In this document: positions 7,879 through 15,865 of the stretch, one piece after another
Layout: every line of letters starts with the position of its first letter
Numbering within the stretch: position 1 is the stretch's first letter
NCBI GenBank assembly: GCA_934446455.1
Contig: CAKSEE010000030.1
Span: 1 to 33,474, forward strand
Direction of reading: 5' to 3'
DNA length: 33,474 nt
DNA from: an uncultured Oscillospiraceae bacterium
GTDB taxonomy: Bacteria > Bacillota > Clostridia > Oscillospirales > Ruminococcaceae
Program-made: the position numbers and the translations under genes
The notes under the pieces: generated by a model
What the model saw: only the letters and a program-made list of their open reading frames with translations
Databases searched by the model: none
What the model was told of the DNA's origin: nothing

Positions 7879-8709
7879 TCAAAAGTCCTGCGGGCGGTTA
7901 AGCTCGGCGATAACGTGCCTTGCAATAAGCCGTCCTGCGGTTTTGGGGGAGTGCTTTCCGGGAAGCCCGCCCGCATGGATATATTTCAGCCCCGCGTTTT
8001 CTGCGAGAGTGTCCGCAGGCTCTGCGGGGAGCGAAGCAAGCTCCATGAAAACCGCGCCGCGCTTTGCCGCGCAGAACTCGCTTTCACCGAAAAGCTCCGC
8101 AGGGACCGTGTTTATGATGAAGTCCGCGCAGCCTGCCGCCGCCTTTATTCCGCTAAGAGAAGCGGCGAAGTGCCCGTCAAGCTCGGCGAGCGCACGCTGC
8201 CGCGGGCTTCTTGCGCAGACCGTAACGCGCGCGCCGAGCGCCTTAAGCAGGCGAGCGGTGTACATTGCGCACCTGCCGTAGCCCGTAACAAGCGCCCGCG
8301 CGCCGTAAACCGAGCCGTCAGTGCTCTGTGCGAGCAGCGCTATTGCGCTTTCGGCGGTAAGCTGCGCGTTTTTAAGCGCAAAGTCCTCGTCGGAAAGCAG
8401 GTCGTAAAGCCGCAGCGCGTGCTTTTCGCACAACGCCTTAAGCGCAGGCGGGCAGCCCCCCGCAAATACCGCGGCGCCGCTTTGTATATAGCGCTCTGCG
8501 CCGTTTATTGGTATTGCCTGCGGCGAAAACGGCGCGCAGAAGTCCGTGCCGTTGCGTGTTACGGGTATGGGAAGCACTGCCGCTGCGCACTCGCCCTGCG
8601 GCGCGGGGAACTCATCTCCGAGCCCTGCGGCGTATATTGTGAAGTAACGCGACAGCTCACGCGCAGCATACAGCTGGCGTTTGTCGCCGCCAAAAAAAAC
8701 TATGTCCAT
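7879..8709 (-). CDS. dpaA: Dipicolinate synthase subunit A
   Basis: A 276-residue NAD(P)-dependent dehydrogenase-like subunit (SpoVFA) that, with DpaB, converts the lysine-pathway intermediate to dipicolinic acid during sporulation. The N-terminus MDIVFFGGDKRQLYAARELS is family-typical. A second Rossmann fold is seen in YGARALVTGYGRCAMYTARLLKALGARVTVCARS (G-x-G-x-x-A), and the C-terminal AGLKYIHAGGLPGKHSPKTAGRLIA is the conserved closing block. Start ATG 8709 has AGGAGAGC just upstream. Bacillus SpoVFA is about 297 residues, so this one is slightly short, mostly within the N-terminal half. The pair indicates a genuine spore former. Confidence 0.94.
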   Translation of the reverse strand: MDIVFFGGDKRQLYAARELSRYFTIYAAGLGDEFPAPQGECAAAVLPIPVTRNGTDFCAPFSPQAIPINGAERYIQSGAAVFAGGCPPALKALCEKHALRLYDLLSDEDFALKNAQLTAESAIALLAQSTDGSVYGARALVTGYGRCAMYTARLLKALGARVTVCARSPRQRALAELDGHFAASLSGIKAAAGCADFIINTVPAELFGESEFCAAKRGAVFMELASLPAEPADTLAENAGLKYIHAGGLPGKHSPKTAGRLIARHVIAELNRPQDF

Positions 8710-8751
8710 GGCTGCTCTCCTTTTCTGCGGGAAGTAAACGTTCCCTGCTGC

Positions 8752-8779
8752 TATTGTATGCGCGGCGCGCAGATAAGTT
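8752..8779 (-). promoter_or_regulatory. Candidate sigma-K-type promoter of dpaAB
   Basis: Reading the minus strand upstream of dpaA, CATACAATA (8752-8760) matches the sigma-K -10 consensus CATANNNTA, and an AC pair (8777-8778) lies 16 bp upstream, the expected -35. In Bacillus the homologous spoVF operon is mother-cell, sigma-K controlled, so position and logic agree. This is a motif match only. Confidence 0.5.
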
Positions 8780-8792
8780 ACAGCGCAGAAAT

Positions 8793-8821
8793 CCCCGCCT
8801 GCTTTTGTGCGGCAGGCGGGG
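8793..8821 (-). terminator. Terminator after the acylphosphatase gene
   Basis: A perfect 10-bp GC-rich stem CCCCGCCTGC (8793-8802) against GCAGGCGGGG (8812-8821), with a 9-nt loop and ATTTCT following on the minus strand. It lies about 20 bp downstream of the acylphosphatase stop and separates it from the dpa promoter. Confidence 0.75.
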
Positions 8822-8840
8822 TAAAACGGCTTGTGGCGCG

Positions 8841-9128
8841 CTATCTTTTCCTTACGGAAAAGAAGCGCTCTGAATTGTTCAGCGGGAGCTTTTCAACGCT
8901 TATATGCCCGACGTTTATCCACATATTTTCGGGCGCGGCGGTCTGCGCGAGAAGCGCGTCTATGTCCGCGCGCTCGCCCTGAAACTCGGCGGCAACGCTG
9001 CCGTCGGGGAGGTTTTCCACCCACCCGGTAAGCCCGAGGCGTATGGCGGCGCGGCTTACAAACGCGCGGAAGCCCACGCCCTGCACTCTGCCCGTAAACG
9101 TAACGCGAAGCCTTGCAGGCCCTTTCAT
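8841..9128 (-). CDS. acyP: Acylphosphatase
   Basis: A 95-residue enzyme that hydrolyses acyl phosphates such as acetyl phosphate or carbamoyl phosphate in the cytosol. The phosphate-binding loop and catalytic arginine are in TGRVQGVGFRAFV (Arg near residue 21), and the catalytic asparagine lies in GWVENLPDGSV. These are the two hallmark motifs, in correct order and spacing, and the size is standard (~90 residues). Start ATG 9128 is preceded by AGAGGTG. The gene is single, divergent from the HAD hydrolase, and closed by a strong terminator. Confidence 0.95.
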   Translation of the reverse strand: MKGPARLRVTFTGRVQGVGFRAFVSRAAIRLGLTGWVENLPDGSVAAEFQGERADIDALLAQTAAPENMWINVGHISVEKLPLNNSERFFSVRKR

Positions 9129-9150
9129 AAAATCACCTCTTTATTTCCGC

Positions 9151-9179
9151 TTGACGGCGCGCGCCTTTTGTGCTACAAT
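9151..9179 (+). promoter_or_regulatory. Promoter of the HAD hydrolase gene
   Basis: TTGACG (9151-9156), a 17-bp spacer, and TACAAT (9174-9179), about 40 bp before the start codon. A near-consensus housekeeping promoter. Confidence 0.8.
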
Positions 9180-9220
9180 CGGTATATACAAGAGCGCTTT
9201 TAGCGCGGAAAGGCGGCGGC

Positions 9221-9874
9221 ATGAGAGCGGCGGTATTTGACATAGACGGAACACTTCTGGATTCCTCGCCGATGTGGGCGGGGCTTGGCGGGCGGTATCT
9301 CGCGCGGCACGGATTCCCTGCGGGGAACATTGCGCAAAGGCTCGCCGAGCTTTCGCTGGAGGAAGGCGCGCGGCTGCTTTCGGACGAGTACACCCGCGAC
9401 GGCGCGCAGGTCGTCCTTGCGGAGCTGCGCGGCATAATGGAGCGCTTTTATCGCGAGGAGGCGCGCCTTAAACGCGGCGCAGCCGAGCTTGTGGACGGCT
9501 TGTGCGCGCGCGGCTGGGCGCTGTCGCTTGCAACCGCGGGTGACGCGGAGCTGTCGCGGTGCGCGCTTACGCGCCTCGGGCTGTGGGAGCGCTTTCGCGG
9601 GCTTGCCGACTGCGCAAGGTACGGCGCAAAGACCTCTGCGGGGGTGTTTTTGGCGGCTGCGGAGCTTTGCGGCGCGCGCCCTTATGAGGGCGTGGTGTTC
9701 GAGGACTCGCTGCACGCCCTTGTCACGGCGAAAAAGGCGGGGTTCGTTACCGCCGCCGTGCGCGACGAGTCCGAGCCGCAGCAGGCGCTCTTAGCGCAGA
9801 CGGCGGACTATTACCGCCCCGACCTTACGGGATATCTCGAAATATTTTGCAGCCAAAACGGGGACTTGCGGTAA
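9221..9874 (+). CDS. HAD-family hydrolase (phosphoglycolate phosphatase/beta-phosphoglucomutase-like)
   Basis: A 217-residue haloacid-dehalogenase-fold phosphatase. Motif I is FDIDGTLLDS (nucleophile Asp near residue 7), motif II LATAGD, motif III the lysine in GAKTSAGVFLAA, and motif IV VFEDSLHALVTAKKAGF. The helical cap between motifs I and II places it in the subclass with phosphoglycolate phosphatases and beta-phosphoglucomutases. The substrate cannot be told from sequence. Start ATG 9221 was preferred over an upstream frame at 9170, which overlaps the promoter; AAAGGCGG gives the ribosome binding site. It is transcribed alone and ends in a bidirectional hairpin. Confidence 0.88.
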   Translation: MRAAVFDIDGTLLDSSPMWAGLGGRYLARHGFPAGNIAQRLAELSLEEGARLLSDEYTRDGAQVVLAELRGIMERFYREEARLKRGAAELVDGLCARGWALSLATAGDAELSRCALTRLGLWERFRGLADCARYGAKTSAGVFLAAAELCGARPYEGVVFEDSLHALVTAKKAGFVTAAVRDESEPQQALLAQTADYYRPDLTGYLEIFCSQNGDLR

Positions 9875-9883
9875 GTCCCCGTT
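9857..9883. terminator. Bidirectional terminator between HAD gene and rnfB
   Basis: An 11-bp perfect stem AACGGGGACTT (9857-9867) and AAGTCCCCGTT (9873-9883), loop of 5. It overlaps the HAD stop codon and lies 5 bp from the rnfB stop, so it can serve both convergent genes. Confidence 0.8.
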
Positions 9884-9887
9884 GCTT

Positions 9888-10697
9888 TTACTGACACTCG
9901 GGCAGTACGGTTATACACTTTCTCGGGCAGCTCTGCGCGCAGATACCGCAGCCGGTGCATTTCGCGTAATCTATGGAAGCGTGGTTGTCGCTTACCGTTA
10001 TAGCGCCTGCGGGGCATTTCTTTTCGCATATCTTACAGCCTATGCAGGAGTTCTTGCACAGGTCCTTTGCCACCTTGCCAACATCCTTGCTCGAGCAGCG
10101 CACGTCCACGCGCTGGCTTGCGGGGCGTATCACTATAAGCCCGTTCGGACATACCGCCGCGCACTTTCCGCACGCGCCGCACTTTGAGGGGTTGACCACG
10201 GCAACGCCGTCTATAATGCTTATAGCGTCGTTGTCGCAGACCCTGGCGCAGTCGCCGTAGCCGTCGCAGCCCGTGCGGCACACGCCCTTGCCGTTGTAGA
10301 AGCGCTCAACCGCCGCGCACGAGGGCGTACCCGTGAAGATGTAGCGCTCCTCTGTCGCGCCCTTGCAGCCGTTGCAGCGCACGAACGCTGTTTCCCTTAC
10401 GGTTTCAAGCACCTGCGTGCCGAGTATAGCTGAAATCTTCTCGGAAGCCGCCGCGCCGCCCGGCTTGCAGCGGTTTGTGGGAGCCTCTCCCTTTGCGACC
10501 GCCTTTGCGTAGCCCTCGCAGCCCGAAAAGCCGCACGCGCCGCAGTTGGCGTTGGGCAGCGCCTCGAGTATCTGAGCTACCGTTTCGTCGCTCTTAACGA
10601 AAAACACCTTTGAGCCGATGACGAGAAGCACGCCCGATACCGCGCCGATAGCTGTGAAGATAAGCACGGGGAGAACGTATGTCATAAATATTTCCAT
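9888..10697 (-). CDS. rnfB: Rnf electron transport complex subunit B
   Basis: A 269-residue iron-sulfur subunit of the Rnf complex, which passes electrons from reduced ferredoxin towards NAD+ while pumping Na+ or H+. It has an N-terminal membrane anchor (YVLPVLIFTAIGAVSGVLLVIGS), then a four-cysteine cluster motif of the N-terminal Fe-S domain (NCGACGFSGCEGYAK...C). Several ferredoxin-type C-x2-C-x2-C-x3-C sets follow (CGACGKCAAVCP, CIGCKICEKKCP, CTGCGICAQSCP), plus an extra cysteine-rich stretch around CRTGCDGYGDCARVC. Start ATG 10697 has GGAGGTG upstream; it begins 1 bp after the rnfA stop. Last gene of the operon, as in clostridia. Confidence 0.96.
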   Translation of the reverse strand: MEIFMTYVLPVLIFTAIGAVSGVLLVIGSKVFFVKSDETVAQILEALPNANCGACGFSGCEGYAKAVAKGEAPTNRCKPGGAAASEKISAILGTQVLETVRETAFVRCNGCKGATEERYIFTGTPSCAAVERFYNGKGVCRTGCDGYGDCARVCDNDAISIIDGVAVVNPSKCGACGKCAAVCPNGLIVIRPASQRVDVRCSSKDVGKVAKDLCKNSCIGCKICEKKCPAGAITVSDNHASIDYAKCTGCGICAQSCPRKCITVLPECQ

Positions 10698-10698
10698 A

Positions 10699-11304
10699 TC
10701 ACACACCTCCGAAAATGCCGTCCACAAGCCCGCCGAAGCCAAGGAACGAGAGCGATACTATGGAAGCCGCAACAAGCGTTATCGGCATTCCCCTGAACGT
10801 TTCGGGAACGTTGCAGCGCTCCAGCCGCGCGCGCACGCCCGAGAAGATAAGCATTGCCATCATAAAGCCAAGTCCCGCGCCGAGCGCGTTCACAATGCTT
10901 TCAAGGAAGGTGTAGCCCTCGTCGATATTGAGCAGCGTAACGCCGAGTACCGCGCAGTTTGTGGTGATAAGCGGCAGGTACACGCCAAGCGACTTGTAAA
11001 GCGCGGGCACGAACTTCTTGAGGAACATCTCTATAAGCTGCACGAACACCGCGATAAGCAGGATAAAGAGAATGGTGTTGAGGTATTCAAGCCCCATAGG
11101 CACAAGGAACGAGTGATAGAGCGGATATGTAACGGCGCTTGCGCACACCATTACCGCAGTTACCGCGCACCCCATGCCAAGCGACCCCGAGGTCGTCTTT
11201 GACACGCCGAGGAACGGGCAGATACCGAGGAACTTTGAGAGGACGAAGTTATCCGTGAGAATACCCGTAAGGAGTATTATCATCATGCTTTTTGCAAGAT
11301 CCAT
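10699..11304 (-). CDS. rnfA: Rnf electron transport complex subunit A
   Basis: A 201-residue integral membrane subunit with about six transmembrane helices. Conserved blocks are LLTGILTDNFVLSKFLGICPFLGVS near the N-terminus and YLPLITTNCAVLGVTL in the middle, each with the cysteine that in related Rnf/Nqr structures helps bind an intramembrane iron-sulfur centre shared with RnfE. The length matches the family (~190-200). It starts immediately after the rnfE stop with a good SD (GGAGGAG) inside the end of rnfE. Confidence 0.96.
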   Translation of the reverse strand: MDLAKSMMIILLTGILTDNFVLSKFLGICPFLGVSKTTSGSLGMGCAVTAVMVCASAVTYPLYHSFLVPMGLEYLNTILFILLIAVFVQLIEMFLKKFVPALYKSLGVYLPLITTNCAVLGVTLLNIDEGYTFLESIVNALGAGLGFMMAMLIFSGVRARLERCNVPETFRGMPITLVAASIVSLSFLGFGGLVDGIFGGV

Positions 11305-11976
11305 TTACTTCTCCTCCTTTCCCTGAGAGGGGCAGCTTATGCAGCCTTCCCTGTTGGGGCAGGCTGCGCAGCCCGCAGCCTCGGGCGGCTTTCTGTGCGC
11401 GATTTTGTTCACCGCGGCGATAACGCACCCCAGCACGAAAAATCCGCCCGCGGGGAGAATGAATATCGTCATGGGCTGCACTAAATCGGGGCAGACCGTC
11501 ATGCCGAACCATGTGCCCGAGCCGAGTATCTCGCGGACAGAGCCCATGATAAGCAGCGCCATGGTAAAGCCAAGGCCGTTGCCCGCGCCGTCAAGCGCAG
11601 AGGCAAGCACGTTGTTCTTGCTTGCGAACATCTCGGCCCTGCCGAGGATAATGCAGTTTACCGTGATAAGCGGCAGGTACAGACCGAGCGCGCTGTACAC
11701 CGCGGGGACGTACGCCTGCAAAAGCAGACCCACAAGCGTAACAAAGCCCGCGATGATAACGATGTATGCGGGCAGTCTTACCTGCTTTGGAATGACTTTT
11801 TTAAGCAGCGATATAACGACGTTCGAGCAGATAAGCACGAACGTTGCCGCAGCGCCCATGCCGATAGCGTTGGAAGCCATCGTGGTGAGCGCGAGCGTGG
11901 GACACATACCGAGGAGAGTAACAAGCGTGGGGTTCTCCTTGATAAGCCCCTTTGTAAATTCCTTCATATAGCTCAT
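11305..11976 (-). CDS. rnfE: Rnf electron transport complex subunit E
   Basis: A 223-residue membrane subunit homologous to RnfA: SYMKEFTKGLIKENPTLVTLLGMCPTLALT and YLPLITVNCIILGRAEMFA carry the paired cysteine blocks for the intramembrane Fe-S centre. Start ATG 11976 overlaps the rnfG stop by one base and has GGAGGTG at the right distance. Unusual is the C-terminal tail after residue ~200, with a small cysteine cluster, CAACPNREGCISC followed by PSQGKEEK, in C-x2-C-x5-C-x2-C spacing, exposed after the last helix. It could bind a metal or cluster; I cannot tell how common this tail is. Confidence 0.95.
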   Translation of the reverse strand: MSYMKEFTKGLIKENPTLVTLLGMCPTLALTTMASNAIGMGAAATFVLICSNVVISLLKKVIPKQVRLPAYIVIIAGFVTLVGLLLQAYVPAVYSALGLYLPLITVNCIILGRAEMFASKNNVLASALDGAGNGLGFTMALLIMGSVREILGSGTWFGMTVCPDLVQPMTIFILPAGGFFVLGCVIAAVNKIAHRKPPEAAGCAACPNREGCISCPSQGKEEK

Positions 11977-12545
11977 CAGAAAGCACCTCCGCATTTTTCA
12001 TACGCCGCAAGGGACATATTTACCGCCTGCGCCACGCCCTTTGAGGAGAACGTCGCGCTTGTAACGGCCTGCACCTCGTTGTCCGCCGAGGGCTCGGTCT
12101 TTACGACAACCGCCTCGCCGCTTATCCCCGCAAACTGCGAAAGGAACGACGGGTCTGCGGTTTTGGTGCCGAGTCCCGGGGTCTCCTCGCCCGTGGACAC
12201 TATGGAAACCGCGACTACCGCGCCGTCCTGCACGCCCACAAGGATATCGAAGCCGTCCTTGTAGCCCTTGACTACCGTTTCAAATGCGAGAACGCCGTCG
12301 CTCCCGCGCCTTACTACCTTTGTTATCCGCGGGAACTCTTCTTCCGTAAGCACCGCGCGCCACTCGTCCGCGGGGACAACCTCGAAGCCGTCCGCGCTGC
12401 CGTATACCTCGGTTATCGCATCGGAAAGCTCTGCGGTGATAACGCCCGAGGTGTCAACGTAGGTCATGTTGTACACGATTATTACGAGAGCGGAAATTAT
12501 CGCCACGATAAGCGACAGAATGATTATAGGCTTTGCTGTGCTCAT
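11976..12545 (-). CDS. rnfG: Rnf electron transport complex subunit G
   Basis: A 189-residue FMN-binding subunit with one N-terminal membrane helix (PIIILSLIVAIISALVIIVYNM). The FMN-binding domain follows, ending in VQAVTSATFSSKGV, the S/G-A-T-x-S/T motif whose threonine is expected to carry covalently attached FMN. It lies outside the membrane, where it relays electrons between subunits. Its ATG overlaps the rnfD stop (ATGA), indicating translational coupling. Length is normal. Confidence 0.95.
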   Translation of the reverse strand: MSTAKPIIILSLIVAIISALVIIVYNMTYVDTSGVITAELSDAITEVYGSADGFEVVPADEWRAVLTEEEFPRITKVVRRGSDGVLAFETVVKGYKDGFDILVGVQDGAVVAVSIVSTGEETPGLGTKTADPSFLSQFAGISGEAVVVKTEPSADNEVQAVTSATFSSKGVAQAVNMSLAAYEKCGGAF

Positions 12546-13492
12546 TTCCTGCCCTCCTTCTGCGCGCCGAGCGCCTTTGGCATGGTGAAGCGCTCAATGA
12601 GCGGCGTCAGGCAGTTCATAACGAGTATGGAGTAGCTTACGCCCTCGGGGAGCGTTGCAAACTGCCTTATCGCGAACGTGATAAGCCCGCACCCTATGCC
12701 GAAAATAAGCTTGCCCTTGCAGGTAAGCGGCGTTGTGGAGTAGTCCGTTGCCATAAAGAACGCGCCCAGCACAAGACCGCCCGACATGAGCTGATAGAGA
12801 GTGAATGTGAAGTCGAACCCGCTGTAAAGCAGCGAGCATACCGCAACCGTGCCGATAAACGCGAGCGGGGTCACGGGCTTTACAAGCCCCATTGCAATAA
12901 GGTAAACGCCGCCGACGAGAAGCGCTGCAACGCAGGTTTCGCCAAGGCAGCCGCCGCGAATGCCAAGGAACATATCAATAAGCTTCGGCAGCTCCTCGGC
13001 AGAAGCCGCGAGCGGCGTTGCGGAGGAAACCGTGTCCGCGCCATCGCCCAGCCATGAAAGCGGCGCTGTCCAGCGCGTCATGCTTGCGGTGAACGACAGC
13101 ATAAGCACAATACGCGCGGTAATCGCGGGGTTCGCGAAGTTCTGCCCGATACCGCCGAACAGGCACTTTACTATAACTATTGCCACAAAGCAGCCGATGA
13201 CAGCCATATAAACGGGCAGGTCAACGGGCAGGTTGAACGCCAGCAGCATTCCGGTGACGATAGCTGAAAGGTCGGAAATCGTGTTGGGTCGCTTTGTTAC
13301 AAGGCTGAACAGCCACTCGAAAAGCACGCAGCAGGTGCAGCATATCACGGTAAGCACCAGCGCGCGCGGCCCGAAGATTATCGTAGCTGCAACAAGCGCG
13401 GGCAGCAGCGCGATAATAACGTTCAGCATTATTTTCTGGGTCGTCCAGCCGCTGCGTATGTGCGGGGACGGCTCTACAAACAGCTTGCTCAT
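12542..13492 (-). CDS. rnfD: Rnf electron transport complex subunit D
   Basis: A 316-residue membrane subunit with 8-9 hydrophobic segments. The N-terminal SPHIRSGWTTQKIMLNVIIALLPA and the central FGGIGQNFANPAITARI are signature blocks. DTVSSATPLA is the FMN attachment motif (covalent flavin on threonine). Another conserved stretch is FFMATDYSTTPLT near residue 245. Overlaps rnfC and rnfG by four bases each (ATGA junctions). Confidence 0.96.
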   Translation of the reverse strand: MSKLFVEPSPHIRSGWTTQKIMLNVIIALLPALVAATIIFGPRALVLTVICCTCCVLFEWLFSLVTKRPNTISDLSAIVTGMLLAFNLPVDLPVYMAVIGCFVAIVIVKCLFGGIGQNFANPAITARIVLMLSFTASMTRWTAPLSWLGDGADTVSSATPLAASAEELPKLIDMFLGIRGGCLGETCVAALLVGGVYLIAMGLVKPVTPLAFIGTVAVCSLLYSGFDFTFTLYQLMSGGLVLGAFFMATDYSTTPLTCKGKLIFGIGCGLITFAIRQFATLPEGVSYSILVMNCLTPLIERFTMPKALGAQKEGRK

Positions 13493-14799
13493 GTGTTACC
13501 TCCTTGCTTTTTCTGTTCGGCGCTGCGCAGGAAGTCCTTTGCAAGCTGGTTCTTCTCCGCGAGGGGTCGCTTTGCGGGACAGACGAAGCTGCACGCGCCG
13601 CAGTTCATGCACAGGTTTACCTTAAGGCGTTTGAGAGCCACGGCGTCGCGCGCATCGTAGGCGCTTTCAAGCTCGGTGGGCATGAGGTTTACGGCGCAGG
13701 CGCTTACGCACCGTCCGCAGCGAATGCACGCGGTGGGCTGCGGCGCGGGGCTGTCCGCAAACAGCAGCACGGCGTTTGTCGTCTTTGCAAGGGGAGTATC
13801 GGGGTCGAACGCGCAGCTGCCCATCATGGGTCCGCCCATGATTATGCGGTCGGGCTGCTTTATAAGCTCAACAAAGCCCACCACGCTGTGCAGAAGCGTC
13901 CCCACGGGGACGAAGAAGTTGCACGGGCGCTTTACAACGTTGCCGTCTACTGTAATGCGGCGCTTGACAAGCGGCATACCCGTTTTTATGTAGCTGTCGA
14001 TGAACGCCGCTGTGGATACGTTCATAACCATACACCCGACGTCCGAGGGCAGCTTTCCCTCGGGGACGACGCGCCCCGTAAGCGAGTGGATAAGCACCTT
14101 TTCCGCGCCCTGCGGGTAGGCGGAGGGCAGCTTCTTTACGGTGATCTCCGGGCTTGCGGCAAGCGCCTTTGAGAGCTTTGCAATGGCTGCGGGCTTGTCT
14201 GCCTCTATGCCGATCACCGCGTGCGGTATCTCAAGGTACTTAAGCACGAGTTTTATGCCGCTTATTACGGCGTCGGTGTTTTCCATAAGCTCGCGGTAGT
14301 CGCTGGTGATGTACGGCTCGCACTCCGCGCCGTTCAGCAGCAGGTATTCTATGTGCGTTTTCTCACGGTCGTAGCTGAACTTAACGTGCGTGGGGAAGCC
14401 CGCGCCGCCAAGACCTATTGCGCCGCTTTCGCGCACGGCCTTTATAAAGTCCTCGCGGGAGGATATCTTCGGGGGCGCTATCCCCTCGAATACCTCGTCC
14501 CTGCCGTCGTTTTCGATAACCACCGTCCGACAGACGCGCCCGCCTGCGTTCATAACGTCCTTGATTTCCTTTACCATGCCGCTTACGCCCGAATGCACGG
14601 GCGCGGACATGAACGCGGTGCTGTCGCCTATCTTCTGCCCGACCTTAACCTCGTCGCCTGCGCTCACGCAGGGCTCGCAGGGCGCGCCGATATGCTGCGC
14701 CATGCTTACCGCAACCACCTCGGGCGACGGTATCCTGCGCGTCTTTTCCTCAGCCGACCCGCTGAAATGCGGCAGCCTGACGGAATGAAGCCTTGCCAT
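13489..14799 (-). CDS. rnfC: Rnf electron transport complex subunit C
   Basis: A 436-residue peripheral subunit that is the NADH/NAD+ site of the complex. The N-terminal barrel-sandwich region (APVHSGVSGMVKEI) leads into the flavin/NADH-binding fold GAIGLGGAGFPTHVKF, then an SLBB-type domain, and two [4Fe-4S] motifs, CIRCGRCVSACAVN and CMNCGACSFVCPAKRP. First gene of the operon. The start at 14799 is preceded by closely placed GAAGGA and AAGGA sequences, and a strong promoter lies about 95 bp upstream. Confidence 0.96.
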   Translation of the reverse strand: MARLHSVRLPHFSGSAEEKTRRIPSPEVVAVSMAQHIGAPCEPCVSAGDEVKVGQKIGDSTAFMSAPVHSGVSGMVKEIKDVMNAGGRVCRTVVIENDGRDEVFEGIAPPKISSREDFIKAVRESGAIGLGGAGFPTHVKFSYDREKTHIEYLLLNGAECEPYITSDYRELMENTDAVISGIKLVLKYLEIPHAVIGIEADKPAAIAKLSKALAASPEITVKKLPSAYPQGAEKVLIHSLTGRVVPEGKLPSDVGCMVMNVSTAAFIDSYIKTGMPLVKRRITVDGNVVKRPCNFFVPVGTLLHSVVGFVELIKQPDRIIMGGPMMGSCAFDPDTPLAKTTNAVLLFADSPAPQPTACIRCGRCVSACAVNLMPTELESAYDARDAVALKRLKVNLCMNCGACSFVCPAKRPLAEKNQLAKDFLRSAEQKKQGGNT

Positions 14800-14823
14800 T
14801 CCTTCACCGTTCCTTCCCTCAAA

Positions 14824-14837
14824 GCAGCGTACGCTGC
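14824..14837. promoter_or_regulatory. Perfect palindrome in the rnf leader
   Basis: GCAGCGTACGCTGC is a 14-bp perfect palindrome between the rnf promoter and rnfC. Its central ten bases, AGCGTACGCT, recur exactly in the leader of the Ca2+-ATPase gene (18910-18919). It could be an operator or a short RNA hairpin. Confidence 0.45.
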
Positions 14838-14890
14838 CTTAATAATTAAATAATGTATATGCTATGCTCGATTTTTGCATACATACATTT

Positions 14891-14919
14891 ATTTTAGCCG
14901 ACTGTTACGCAAAAGTCAA
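14891..14919 (-). promoter_or_regulatory. Promoter of the rnf operon
   Basis: On the minus strand TTGACT (14914-14919), a 17-bp spacer and TAAAAT (14891-14896), followed by a ~90-nt AT-rich leader to rnfC. Housekeeping-type promoter. Confidence 0.8.
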
Positions 14920-15095
14920 GGCTTTTTGCAGCGTAAAGCGGAATTTTGTGGAATTTAGGCAAAAGGCACAAAATGCGGGCGCAAAATTCAGCACCGAAAA
15001 ACGCTTGCCATGCTGCATATACACGCACCAAATGTGGACAAGTGCAAAAAAGTTCCATTTATCTGTCGAATCCTGCGAAAAATGCGCGCGGGTTA

Positions 15096-15124
15096 TTGAC
15101 AGAATTATGGATTTGGTTTATAAT
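15096..15124 (+). promoter_or_regulatory. Consensus promoter of the Ter operon
   Basis: TTGACA (15096-15101) and TATAAT (15119-15124) with exactly 17 bp between: a perfect housekeeping promoter, about 80 bp before the first gene. Such strength implies either high constitutive output or repression by a bound factor. The region between this and the rnf promoter (14920-15095) shows no gene. Confidence 0.85.
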
Positions 15125-15203
15125 AAAATATGAGTACGGCGCAACAGGCGTTGTGCATTATTACGAAAATGTGGCAAGAATAACTTCGTGGAGGTTTATA
15201 ACG

Positions 15204-15845
15204 ATGTCAGATTATATCAGAAGACTTCCGGTTTATCTTCTGCTCGATTGCAGCGGGTCCATGTCGGGCGAGCCGATAGAGGCTGTAAAGCAGGGTATAA
15301 AGGCGCTGCTTTCCGAGCTTCGCGGCGACCCTCAGGCGCTTGAAACGGCGGCGCTTTCCGTCATTACGTTTGACAGCAGCGCACGGCAGATAACCCCCCT
15401 TACAGAACTCATGCTCTTCAAGGAGCCTCAGCTTACCGCAGGCGGCGCGACGGCGCTGGGCGGCGCGCTCAAGGTGCTTGCAGAGTGCATAAAGAACGAA
15501 GTGCGCACCTCCACCCCCACGCAGAAGGGCGACTGGAAGCCGCTGGTGTTCCTGCTGACGGACGGCGCGCCCACGGATAACCTTGACGAGGGTCTTGAAG
15601 CGCTCAAGGGCGTGTCTGCGGGGAACATCATCGCCTGCGGCGCGGGCGCTAACGCCAACACAAACACGCTCAGAAAGATAACGAACAACGTGCTGCTGAT
15701 GAACAACCTCACCGCAGGCGACATGGCGCAGTATTTCGCGTGGGTAAGCAGCTCGGTAAAGGCTTCTTCCAAGAGCATTGACGCTAAGCCCGGCGAGGCT
15801 GTGGAGCTTCCTCCGCCTCCCCAGGGATTCGTTATCGTGCCTTAA
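15204..15845 (+). CDS. TerY-like von Willebrand factor A domain protein
   Basis: A 213-residue protein consisting of one vWA domain. The metal-ion-dependent adhesion site is complete: DCSGSMSG near residue 14 (D-x-S-x-S), a threonine in GGATALGGAL, and LLTDGAPTD for the final acidic site. A proline-rich tail (ELPPPPQGF) closes it. In Ter systems TerY is the vWA member of the TerY-P triad with a PP2C phosphatase and a kinase, and those two follow immediately. It probably scaffolds phospho-dependent protein assembly in the cytosol. Start ATG 15204 has GGAGG upstream; a longer frame from 14946 runs through the promoter and is rejected. First gene of the operon. Confidence 0.9.
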   Translation: MSDYIRRLPVYLLLDCSGSMSGEPIEAVKQGIKALLSELRGDPQALETAALSVITFDSSARQITPLTELMLFKEPQLTAGGATALGGALKVLAECIKNEVRTSTPTQKGDWKPLVFLLTDGAPTDNLDEGLEALKGVSAGNIIACGAGANANTNTLRKITNNVLLMNNLTAGDMAQYFAWVSSSVKASSKSIDAKPGEAVELPPPPQGFVIVP

Positions 15846-15865
15846 CGGCGTATTTGGAGAATGAT

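Noticed and set aside
7483..8982. 499-codon plus-strand frame opposite dpaA/dpaB
   Set aside because: Antisense of two well-recognised genes, Arg/Cys-rich low-similarity product.
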